Shown one piece after another: positions 1 to 6,108 of a stretch of DNA of 6,108 bases. Position numbers and translations under genes: made by a program. Under the pieces are notes generated by a model that worked only from the letters and a program-made list of their open reading frames with translations, did no database searches and was not told the DNA's origin. How positions within the stretch are numbered: position 1 is the first letter of the stretch; each line of letters starts with the position of its first letter. This stretch comes from Bacteroidota bacterium (GTDB taxonomy: Bacteria; Bacteroidota; Bacteroidia; UBA7662): contig VGGT01000124.1 in NCBI GenBank assembly GCA_016868485.1, positions 1 through 6,108 of the forward strand. The letters run 5' to 3'.

Positions 1-1
1 G

Positions 2-3000
2 CTGAATATGCAGCCGGTGGCCGGACAGCCCAATATTTCCCAGGTACTTCCAAGAATATTATCGCAAGACGTTACCTTACGGTGTGCAACAGCCTCCGGT
101 TTTTCATGCGATCCACCAACATCCGCTAATGGGGTTCAAGGTGCCGTGGCCAAATTTGTCTACCGAGGTATCGTTGACCTCAGTGGATTGGGCGCAGCGC
201 CTCCAGGCGGTTACACCTTTTTTGTGACAACAGGATTTGGCGGTAACTCGCTTCCATGTTGTCGGCCATTCATCAACAATTCACTGGCCAGTAATGGCGA
301 TCAATCGCTACAGGTCAAAATGTTTCGCTATACCGATCCAGCCACAGGTACAGCCTTAACCCCCGCTCAAATGTGCGATGATTCTCCGGTGTTCAGCAAT
401 GACCCAACGGCTTTGTTGGTCATTAATCCGAATGACACGGTTTATTATCAAAATTTTGCCATTGACCCCAATAATTCAGACTCTGCTAGTTTTGATATCG
501 ACTATCCGCTCAATCAAGGCCTAACCCCGTATTTTTATACGCCCCCATACTCACTAACCAACCCACTCCCCGGTTTGCTCGGACCCGGTGTTGTTGGTGC
601 TGCGAATCACCCCATCAACCCAGTCAGTGGTGAAATGGTGCTTCGACCCAACCAGACCGGCACCTTTGTGACGGTCATCAAAGTAATTTCTTACCGTTGC
701 GGCCAAAAAATTGCTGAGGTCTTTCGCGATTTCAGTTTGAAGATTATTCCCCTTCCGGCGAATTATCCCCCTGTATTTAATCCGAATACCCCAACCACCA
801 ATCCATCTTATTTCTACCAGCAGCGTCCCCCGCAAATCCGCTCCGAGTTGAAAGATGCAGCGGGGAATGATGTCTTTACATACCGTTTTTATGCCAAAGA
901 CACCATTAGTCTGTATTTGAGGGTGGAGGACATTTTGCCGATTTTCTCGGGAAATCCTGCAAACTACCCCAACTCACCGGCGGCACCTCAAGGCTTTTAC
1001 ACGGTGTTCAACAGCAGCCAAATTGGCATTGGCAATAATCCGGGGGCCTGTAATTTCCCGCCTTGCATGACACTGCGCGGACCCAATGATCCGCCTCTTC
1101 CAGCACCCGCTATTACGGTCCCTACAACTCAATTTTTGTACCCCGGTGGGCCAGTGATCGGAACAGGCTTCGATCAATCGGGTTCGACTCAAGGAGGCGG
1201 TCAGATCAGCTGGATTCCAGACTGTTCCAACCTGCCGAGCAGGGCCATCACACTGTGTGGAACATCCGTTACAGGCTATAAAGTCGACGTGTCAGCCACT
1301 GATTTGATTTGCCCGGTTCCGGGGCGCACCAGTCGAATCGTGACATTCAATATTTTGAATCTACCCCAATTGGTGGCACCGCGCCTTTTGGGCGTTTCAG
1401 CGGCCTCCAACAATGCTTCTGTTCGGTTGCATTTCAGTCAATTTGTAGACACAGTAACCATAGACCCGGTCGACTCTTTTTACTTTCAAGCCATCCCCGA
1501 TCCTGAGTACAAGCGCCGCAAGTCGGCTGAGCGCCGCAAGCGTTCATTTGTGAGTTACCGGATGTACCGTGCTTCGGTGCCGGCCGGACAACCCCTCATC
1601 CGTACGGGTCCAACGGCCACGCCATTCAGCCCGGTTGGTGAAGGGTATGTTTTGGATTCGGTGTCCATTACCGATACCGACCCAAACTTAGATTTGATCA
1701 ACAACGACTATTACTATTATTTGGTGAACACCTCGACCTGCGACAGCATTGAGTCATCGCCCTCTGATACCTTAAAAGTCATGCGGGTACGGGTCACAAA
1801 CCTACAACCGGCTCAGATTGGAATGGGCGTTGCTTGGGATACCATGACTGTTTTGCAGGGCATTCCCTATCCAGCTTATTCAAATGGGGATTTTGTGGTG
1901 GAGCGCGAGTTTTTCTTTCGGACGCCCGGCGTTTGGCAAACATTGGATACCATCCGTGGTTGGAATTATGCGGATTTGGCGATGAATTGTACCGACTCGA
2001 TCAACTATCGGGTGGGCCTGCTCACCTCACTGGGATTCACTTTGTATTCCTCTGTTGATGGCGACAATTTCAACAACAACTACCAGCCGCCAGCCGTTAC
2101 CGTTTTGCATGCGTCGGTCGATAGCCTCACGGGCAATGCTGTCTTAAGTTGGTTGCCAGGCGATTGCAACGCCATCGATCGGTACATCATATACCGCTAC
2201 TTAGGTCCTGGTAGTTGGCAGCCCCTCGATACCGTTTATGGTTGCCTCAATACTTGGTGGGAAGATATAGTGAGTGGTCAAAACCCCAACGATAGTTCCC
2301 TTATTTATGGGGTGGCGAGTGTGGATTCTTGTCGCAATGTGGGTTTGGTGTCGCGTCAGCATGCCACCATTTTCATGACGGGCATGATCGATGAATGCCG
2401 CGAATCCATGAATCTGATGTTCACGGGTTACGATGGATTCCCAGTAGGTCGCTATGAAATATGGCGTTCAGGAGCTGGAATGCCCGCATTTAGGGTAGGG
2501 ACAGTAACTGGCGGTCAGGTGTTTTATGCCTATGAAGACCGCTTCGACATCATTCGTGATTCGACTTATTGCTACACTGTGTTAGCTTTCCGCCCGTCAG
2601 GTACGCCCAACAGCGATACCATTGCCTGGTCGAATGTGGTTTGCCTGACGGCGAATTGGATCACCCCGACAGAGGTTACCTACATCCGAAAGGTATCCGT
2701 AAATCCCCTAACGAACCAAATTGAATTGCTCTACTGGATTGATAGCGATGCAGATATCGATTCGGTTGTCTTGCAGCGTTCAACGGGCAGTCCCGGTGCA
2801 TATCGAGACATTCGTCGCCTGCCGATTTTCGCATTATTGCCTGATCCAACGGGATTATACAGGGAGCTGCGCTACACAGACCCCACAGCGGATCCTCTGA
2901 CCGACATATACTATTATCGCGTAAAATTGATCGATTTTTGCGGTAGAGAATCGGATTCTTCTGCGGTAGCCAGGAGCATTTGGTTGCGCGCCAAAGCTGA

Positions 3001-3595
3001 AGCGGACTTCAATACGCAGATTCGAAATTTGGTGGAGTGGAATTCCTACGATTCATGGCTCGGTGGCGTGGAACGATATGAACTACTCTTTAATGTACCG
3101 GGTCGTACCGCAGGCTTCATACCCTTATCAACCGAGCCATCTGTTGCCCGTGAATTTGCACACGATGTCATTGGCAGTGAAGGGGTACCGGGCGAATACA
3201 CCACCAATCATGACGGCCAATTCCAATACCGTCTTGTGGCCATAGAAGTGCCTGGAAATGATTTAGGAACACGCGACACCGTGTTTTCAAATCAGGCCAA
3301 CATGCTTCAGTACCCCAGGATGTTTGTGCCCACTGGTTTCAGGCCCGATGGGTTTTCACCTGTGTTCCGCCCGATTGGTGTTTATGTCGACACAACGCGA
3401 TCCTATGATATGGAAATTTTTGACCGCTGGGGGGCCCTGGTGTACCGAACAAGGAGTTACGCCGAGGGTTGGGACGGTAAGATTCAGGGCAGTAAAGAGC
3501 TGGCGCCTCCTGGGGTTTATGCCTTTACCCTGAATTTCACGGGTCGTAATGGAAAGCCATATCAGCGAAAGGGAACATTCACGGTGGTGCGATAA
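2..3595 (+). CDS. Large T9SS-secreted surface protein with fibronectin-III-like modules and gliding motility-associated C-terminal (CHU_C) domain, 5'-partial
   Basis: The reading frame is open from base 2. The first ATG (base 8, residue 1 here) is followed by no signal peptide, so the true start lies upstream. Residues about 10-250 resemble the N-terminal module of large Bacteroidota gliding-associated proteins: an Sx-CDPP segment, PGGY at 66-69, a CC-R motif at 84-86, a CDDSPVF segment at 123-129 and a closing VFRDF near 238. Residues 253-454 form a second module with a WIPDC motif at 402-406. Six fibronectin-III-like modules follow, roughly 455-588, 589-693, 694-784, 785-886, 887-998 and 999-1103, most ending in YYY- or YRV-type strands. 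Residues about 1104-1195 are the type B T9SS sorting domain: FVPTGFRPDG, DRWG at 1139-1142, GWDGK at 1154-1158 and PPGVYAF at 1167-1173. By family knowledge the protein crosses the outer membrane through T9SS and is released or attached at the surface. Its ligand is unknown; an adhesin or structural role is inference. It converges on the next gene with a 13-base gap. Confidence 0.9.
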   Translation: MNMQPVAGQPNISQVLPRILSQDVTLRCATASGFSCDPPTSANGVQGAVAKFVYRGIVDLSGLGAAPPGGYTFFVTTGFGGNSLPCCRPFINNSLASNGDQSLQVKMFRYTDPATGTALTPAQMCDDSPVFSNDPTALLVINPNDTVYYQNFAIDPNNSDSASFDIDYPLNQGLTPYFYTPPYSLTNPLPGLLGPGVVGAANHPINPVSGEMVLRPNQTGTFVTVIKVISYRCGQKIAEVFRDFSLKIIPLPANYPPVFNPNTPTTNPSYFYQQRPPQIRSELKDAAGNDVFTYRFYAKDTISLYLRVEDILPIFSGNPANYPNSPAAPQGFYTVFNSSQIGIGNNPGACNFPPCMTLRGPNDPPLPAPAITVPTTQFLYPGGPVIGTGFDQSGSTQGGGQISWIPDCSNLPSRAITLCGTSVTGYKVDVSATDLICPVPGRTSRIVTFNILNLPQLVAPRLLGVSAASNNASVRLHFSQFVDTVTIDPVDSFYFQAIPDPEYKRRKSAERRKRSFVSYRMYRASVPAGQPLIRTGPTATPFSPVGEGYVLDSVSITDTDPNLDLINNDYYYYLVNTSTCDSIESSPSDTLKVMRVRVTNLQPAQIGMGVAWDTMTVLQGIPYPAYSNGDFVVEREFFFRTPGVWQTLDTIRGWNYADLAMNCTDSINYRVGLLTSLGFTLYSSVDGDNFNNNYQPPAVTVLHASVDSLTGNAVLSWLPGDCNAIDRYIIYRYLGPGSWQPLDTVYGCLNTWWEDIVSGQNPNDSSLIYGVASVDSCRNVGLVSRQHATIFMTGMIDECRESMNLMFTGYDGFPVGRYEIWRSGAGMPAFRVGTVTGGQVFYAYEDRFDIIRDSTYCYTVLAFRPSGTPNSDTIAWSNVVCLTANWITPTEVTYIRKVSVNPLTNQIELLYWIDSDADIDSVVLQRSTGSPGAYRDIRRLPIFALLPDPTGLYRELRYTDPTADPLTDIYYYRVKLIDFCGRESDSSAVARSIWLRAKAEADFNTQIRNLVEWNSYDSWLGGVERYELLFNVPGRTAGFIPLSTEPSVAREFAHDVIGSEGVPGEYTTNHDGQFQYRLVAIEVPGNDLGTRDTVFSNQANMLQYPRMFVPTGFRPDGFSPVFRPIGVYVDTTRSYDMEIFDRWGALVYRTRSYAEGWDGKIQGSKELAPPGVYAFTLNFTGRNGKPYQRKGTFTVVR
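1513..1540 (+). repeat. Short direct repeat encoding a basic RRK-x3-RRK insertion
   Basis: The 10-base word GCGCCGCAAG occurs at 1513-1522 and again, exactly, at 1531-1540. The copies are 18 bases apart, so the reading frame is kept. They encode a doubled RRK within residues 502-513 (K-RRK-SAE-RRK-R-S), in the first fibronectin-III-like module of the large surface protein. The surrounding module is otherwise acidic to neutral, so this looks like a local in-frame duplication in a surface loop. Confidence 0.7.
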
Positions 3596-3608
3596 AATTT
3601 TCATCTTT

Positions 3609-4190
3609 TTAGGTTATACTTCGCTGTTGTAAGTAGGCCTGTGCTGTCTCTTCCAGTTCCTCATACCAGCTTGCTCCATAACAACGGGTGAGCGCAGCTT
3701 TGAGGAATTGATAGACCGGCACTTTCAAGGCCGTACCGCAGCTACACGCGGGCGTACAAATCGACCATTTGTGGTAGTAAAGGGCATCTAAAGACCCGAC
3801 TTTTTCGACCCTAATCGGATACAGGTGGCAAGAAATGGGTTTAAGTAATTCAGTAGCCCCAGCCCGATGGGCCTTTTCTATTCCGCATTTCCAAATCCCG
3901 CCATCCTGAACGGCAAAAACACAGGCTTTTCCTCCCACAGTTTGTGTGACCCACTCTCCCTCCTCTGTCTGTTCGCAGAAATCACTTTCAGCAATACAAT
4001 CGCGTCCATTCTGATCGATATGGGGTAGAATGTCGGTTAAGTCGTTTCTGATGCATTGAACTTCCTCGTTGAGCAATGGCGCGCCAAGGTCACCCTCTTC
4101 GCAGCAAGCACCCCTGCAAGCAACGAGGTCACAAACAAAGTGGGTCGACAACAAACCCAAGTCAATCAAAACGTTTCGAACACGGAGCAT
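3609..4190 (-). CDS. DUF3109 family cysteine-rich protein (putative metal or Fe-S binding)
   Basis: This 193-residue protein matches the DUF3109 family of Bacteroidota in length and pattern. Family-type landmarks are an N-terminal FVCDL-x2-C-x3-CC segment (C20, C25, C29, C30), EGDLGAPL at 32-39, KAC at 88-90, KCGIEKA at 101-107, KPISCHLYPIRV at 117-128, and a C-x3-C-x-C group (C145, C149, C151), with WYEELE near the end. The spaced cysteines suggest a bound metal or Fe-S cluster, as proposed for related YkgJ-type cysteine clusters; the biochemical role is unknown. No signal peptide or membrane segment is visible, so it is probably cytosolic. The ATG at 4190 is preferred over an in-frame TTG two codons upstream because the distance from it to the FVCDL motif fits family members. 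The gene is divergent from the polymerase delta-prime gene and convergent with the large surface-protein gene. Confidence 0.9.
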   Translation of the reverse strand: MLRVRNVLIDLGLLSTHFVCDLVACRGACCEEGDLGAPLLNEEVQCIRNDLTDILPHIDQNGRDCIAESDFCEQTEEGEWVTQTVGGKACVFAVQDGGIWKCGIEKAHRAGATELLKPISCHLYPIRVEKVGSLDALYYHKWSICTPACSCGTALKVPVYQFLKAALTRCYGASWYEELEETAQAYLQQRSIT

Positions 4191-4193
4191 GGT

Positions 4194-4201
4194 CAAAAAT
4201 A
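4194..4201 (-). promoter_or_regulatory. Candidate Bacteroidota -7 promoter element for the DUF3109 gene
   Basis: Read on the minus strand the bases are TATTTTTG, a full match to TAnnTTTG. The element ends only three bases before the ATG at 4190, so a transcript from it would have almost no leader. No TTG element is seen at the expected 17-23 base distance upstream, so this is a weak call that could be chance in AT-rich sequence. Confidence 0.3.
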
Positions 4202-4222
4202 CTCATTTGTGCCCGTAGCGCC

Positions 4223-4230
4223 TATCTTTG
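4223..4230 (+). promoter_or_regulatory. Candidate Bacteroidota -7 promoter element upstream of delta-prime gene
   Basis: TATCTTTG matches the TAnnTTTG consensus and lies in the divergent intergenic region, 80 bases before the ATG at 4311. A TTTG at 4206-4209 is only 13 bases upstream, shorter than the usual 17-23, so the -33 partner is doubtful. A one-mismatch copy (TATATTTA) lies at 4243-4250. Confidence 0.4.
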
Positions 4231-4262
4231 ACAGCTACATCCTATATTTAGGCTTGATTTCT

Positions 4263-4284
4263 GATCGGCCAATCGCCTGGCCAG
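4263..4284. repeat. Two adjacent GGCC-centred palindromes upstream of delta-prime gene
   Basis: GATCGGCCAATC (4263-4274) is a 12-base palindrome with one mismatched pair. CTGGCCAG (4277-4284) is a perfect 8-base palindrome. Their centres are 12 bases apart and they end 26 bases before the ATG at 4311, within the likely 5' leader. They could be a binding site or alternative RNA hairpins; no function is shown. Confidence 0.3.
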
Positions 4285-4310
4285 ATTGATTATTGTACCC
4301 TACCCATCCC

Positions 4311-5444
4311 ATGCAGTTTTCGCAGATCTACGGACAATCGTTGTTAAAGGAGTCATTGAGGAAGATGGCTGAGGGAAAGCAAATCCCACACGCTGTGATT
4401 TGGCTTGGAGAGGATGGTACCGGGAATTTGCCATTGGCTATGGCATTTGCCACCTATTTGCATTGCGCCACGCCCGTTGAAGGCGATTCTTGTGGTCGCT
4501 GTGATGCTTGTGGGAAGCATGCCCGCCTTTTGCATCCCGATATGCACTTGAGTTTTCCTGTGATCGGCAAAGCAGGCGAGGCCGGAGGCGCATTGAGTAC
4601 GTCTTACCTCGCAGAATTTCGGCAGGCCTTCACGGGCAACCCCTATACATCGTTTGCGGATTGGCTACAGCTCATGGAGGCAGGAAACAAACAGGCCAGT
4701 ATCAGTCGAGCCGAATGCTACGACCTGATGGGGCGACTATCCCTTACGGCCTACAGCGGGAGTTGGAAGATTCTGCTGATGTGGATGCCTGAATTTTTGG
4801 GGCAGGCCGGCAATGTATTGCTCAAAATGCTGGAAGAACCTCCGCCCGGAACCCTGTTTTTTCTCATAGCCACCCGCACCGATCACATCCTGCCAACCAT
4901 AGTATCGCGTGCACAGGTGCTTCGGGTTCCGCCGATTGAATCGGATGAAATTGCGCGAGCCATGGTTGAATTGCATCATTTAGATCATGGTGAAGCGCTT
5001 TCGCGCGCGCCACTTGCTGAGGGCAATTTAACTAAGATGCATCAGTTGATGGAGGCCGAAGAGGTAGTGGGCTTGGGCGATTCACTGTTTATGGAGATGA
5101 TGCGGCTTGCTTATTCAGGTAAGGTCACACCTCTGATGGTTTGGCTCGACCAGGTATCTGAATTGGGACGAGAGGGCCAAAAGAAAATTCTGCTCGTTGG
5201 GCTAGAGCTGTTGAGGGGATGCTTGTTGGAGATTCATGGAGCCCGTACCCTCCAACCCATGGAGGCCACACAACAGGCATTCATCGCCGGCTTTAGTAGA
5301 TTCCTGGACATTCCTAAAATCAATCGGATCCACAAGCAACTTCAAGAGGCCATTTTGCACTTGGAGCGGAACGCTCATGCCCGCTTACTCTTTCATAACT
5401 TGGTTAATCGGCTTCACGAGACCCTTCGCCCCGAACTGCAATAG
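4311..5444 (+). CDS. holB: DNA polymerase III subunit delta' (clamp loader)
   Basis: This 377-residue protein is the delta-prime subunit of the clamp loader, which helps open the beta sliding clamp and load it on primed DNA. It starts MQFSQIYGQ, the usual opening of Bacteroidota delta-prime. The P-loop position reads GEDGTGN-L (33-40), lacking the lysine and Ser/Thr needed for ATP binding; this is normal for delta-prime and separates it from the ATPase subunit DnaX. A zinc module follows (C52, C61, C64, C67), then HPDMH at 75-79, a Walker-B-like strand without acidic pair (KILLMWMPEFL, 153-163), NVLLKMLEEPP at 168-178 and the SRC motif as SRA at 199-201. The rest is the helical collar domain. 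The ATG at 4311 is preferred over an in-frame TTG at 4293, which would add six unconserved residues. No Shine-Dalgarno sequence is present, as usual in this phylum. It precedes the ricT gene by 45 bases on the same strand. Confidence 0.93.
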   Translation: MQFSQIYGQSLLKESLRKMAEGKQIPHAVIWLGEDGTGNLPLAMAFATYLHCATPVEGDSCGRCDACGKHARLLHPDMHLSFPVIGKAGEAGGALSTSYLAEFRQAFTGNPYTSFADWLQLMEAGNKQASISRAECYDLMGRLSLTAYSGSWKILLMWMPEFLGQAGNVLLKMLEEPPPGTLFFLIATRTDHILPTIVSRAQVLRVPPIESDEIARAMVELHHLDHGEALSRAPLAEGNLTKMHQLMEAEEVVGLGDSLFMEMMRLAYSGKVTPLMVWLDQVSELGREGQKKILLVGLELLRGCLLEIHGARTLQPMEATQQAFIAGFSRFLDIPKINRIHKQLQEAILHLERNAHARLLFHNLVNRLHETLRPELQ

Positions 5445-5445
5445 T

Positions 5446-5464
5446 TAACTTTGCCTTATATTTG
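5446..5464 (+). promoter_or_regulatory. Two tandem TAnnTTTG promoter-like elements before ricT
   Basis: TAACTTTG (5446-5453) and TATATTTG (5457-5464) both match the Bacteroidota -7 consensus TAnnTTTG and sit 11 bases apart, immediately after the delta-prime stop codon. Starts from them would give leaders of roughly 20-30 bases before the ATG at 5490. No TTG -33 element is visible at the right distance for either. They suggest ricT can be transcribed independently of the upstream gene. Confidence 0.5.
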
Positions 5465-5489
5465 TGTTTTTACAAACTAACCTTAATTT

Positions 5490-6108
5490 ATGGGATGCGG
5501 TAGTTGCGGTACGGGGGGATGCGCTCCAACGGGTTGTGGCGATAAAGGCCATTGCGCCAGTGGGGGATGCAACCGCCTCAACGTACATGATTGGTTGTCC
5601 AACTTAGAGCTGCCTTGGAACAGCCAGAAATGCGATGTGGTTGAAGTTCAATTCAAGGGCAATCGCAAGGAGTTTTATCGAAATCCCGAAAAAATTGAAT
5701 TATACAACAACGACTGGGTAACAGTCGATGCGCATTATGGATATGAGGTTGGACGAATAACCCTGAAGGGTGAGTTGGTTCGGCTGCAAATGAAGCGAAA
5801 GAAAGTCAAAGAAGATGATGCTGAATTGCGCAAGGTTTTGCGTAAATCAACCGATGAAGAGCGTGTGAAGTTGACCGAATTGCGTGCTCGGGAGGATGGT
5901 GTTTTGGTCCGAGCCCGTGAAATAATTGCATTCAGTACGTTACCCATGAAGTTGTCGGATGTTGAATTTCAAGCCGACGGATCCAAGATATACTTTTATT
6001 ATACCGCCGAGGGAAGAATAGACTTTCGGGATTTGATCCGTCGTTTGTCTGACGCCTTTCGTTGTAGGGTTGAAATGAAGCAGATCGGGCCGCGACAAGA
6101 AACAGCAC
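5490..6108 (+). CDS. ricT: PSP1 domain protein, RicT/YaaT-like, 3'-partial
   Basis: Translating from the ATG at 5490 gives 206 complete residues and then the window ends. Residues 3-27 hold six cysteines (C3, C6, C11, C16, C22, C27) in a glycine-rich stretch, followed by LNVHDWLSN at 30-38, as in Bacteroidota homologues. The PSP1-type region follows: VEVQFKGNRKEFYRNPE, a VGRITLKGELVRLQMKRKK segment near 88-106, a charged helical stretch to about 135, then AREII, MKLSDVEFQADGSK at 153-166, FYYTAEGRIDFRDLIRRL and MKQIGPRQE at 196-204. In Bacillus, RicT joins RicA and RicF in an Fe-S complex that influences RNase Y-dependent mRNA processing, sporulation and competence; the role in Bacteroidota is not established. 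The C-terminal cysteines expected after the GPR segment lie beyond the edge. Its position after delta-prime matches the Bacillus holB-yaaT order, which supports the call. The leader is AT-rich with no Shine-Dalgarno sequence. Confidence 0.9.
   Translation, partial: MGCGSCGTGGCAPTGCGDKGHCASGGCNRLNVHDWLSNLELPWNSQKCDVVEVQFKGNRKEFYRNPEKIELYNNDWVTVDAHYGYEVGRITLKGELVRLQMKRKKVKEDDAELRKVLRKSTDEERVKLTELRAREDGVLVRAREIIAFSTLPMKLSDVEFQADGSKIYFYYTAEGRIDFRDLIRRLSDAFRCRVEMKQIGPRQETA

Noticed and set aside
554..1192. Minus-strand open frames inside the large surface-protein gene
   Set aside because: They are antisense to a continuous, domain-rich coding frame and show low-complexity, unfamiliar translations.
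3591..3610. AAAATTTT near-palindrome and a T-run between the two convergent genes, as a shared terminator
   Set aside because: The arms are AT-only, the flanking bases do not pair in register, and there is no GC stem; not a convincing intrinsic terminator for either strand.
4194..4196. TTG start for the DUF3109 protein
   Set aside because: The ATG two codons downstream gives the family-typical distance to the first cysteine motif, and the TTG falls inside the promoter-like element.
4056..4289. Plus-strand open frame of 77 codons opposite the 5' end of the DUF3109 gene
   Set aside because: It lies mostly antisense to a well-supported gene, shows no recognisable protein features and has no conserved motif.
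4293..4310. TTG start for delta-prime, 18 bases upstream of the ATG
   Set aside because: The added residues (MYPTHP) do not resemble family N-termini, whereas MQFSQIYGQ does.
5461..5476. TTTGT-ACAAA inverted repeat before ricT as a hairpin or terminator of holB
   Set aside because: Only a five-pair AT-rich stem with a six-base loop, overlapping the promoter-like motif; too weak.
5735..5947. Minus-strand frame of 70 codons opposite ricT
   Set aside because: The plus frame there encodes the conserved PSP1 region; the antisense translation is serine/arginine-rich shadow sequence.

Overview
The window reads as an ordinary chromosomal segment of a member of the Bacteroidota. Four observations support this. 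The first gene ends in the type IX secretion C-terminal domain that is largely confined to this phylum. A DUF3109 protein is present, and this family is also common in the phylum. The RicT/PSP1 protein carries the cysteine-rich N-terminus I associate with Bacteroidota homologues. None of the gene starts has a Shine-Dalgarno sequence, and TAnnTTTG motifs, the Bacteroidota -7 promoter element, lie upstream of three genes. Base composition looks moderate and even across the window, with no sign of mobile DNA, tRNA, rRNA or CRISPR. I cannot place the organism below phylum.

Layout: positions 2-3595 (+) hold most of a very large secreted or surface-anchored protein whose N-terminus lies off the left edge. 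It has an N-terminal module typical of large gliding-motility-associated proteins, about six fibronectin-III-like modules, and a C-terminal type B T9SS sorting domain. Thirteen bases later, in convergent orientation, 3609-4190 (-) encodes a small cysteine-rich DUF3109 protein. A 120-base divergent intergenic region (4191-4310) separates it from 4311-5444 (+), the delta-prime subunit of the DNA polymerase III clamp loader. After a 45-base gap with two overlapping promoter-like motifs, 5490-6108 (+) encodes a PSP1-domain/RicT protein that runs off the right edge.

How the genes relate: the delta-prime/RicT pair is a conserved neighbourhood, also present in Bacillus as holB-yaaT, and links replication with an RNA-processing or developmental regulator. 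The T9SS adhesin-like gene and the DUF3109 gene are unrelated neighbours as far as the sequence shows. I find no undescribed multi-gene system. The points most worth a second look are a duplicated basic insertion in the surface protein, the six-cysteine N-terminus of RicT, and the promoter arrangement around the three small genes.
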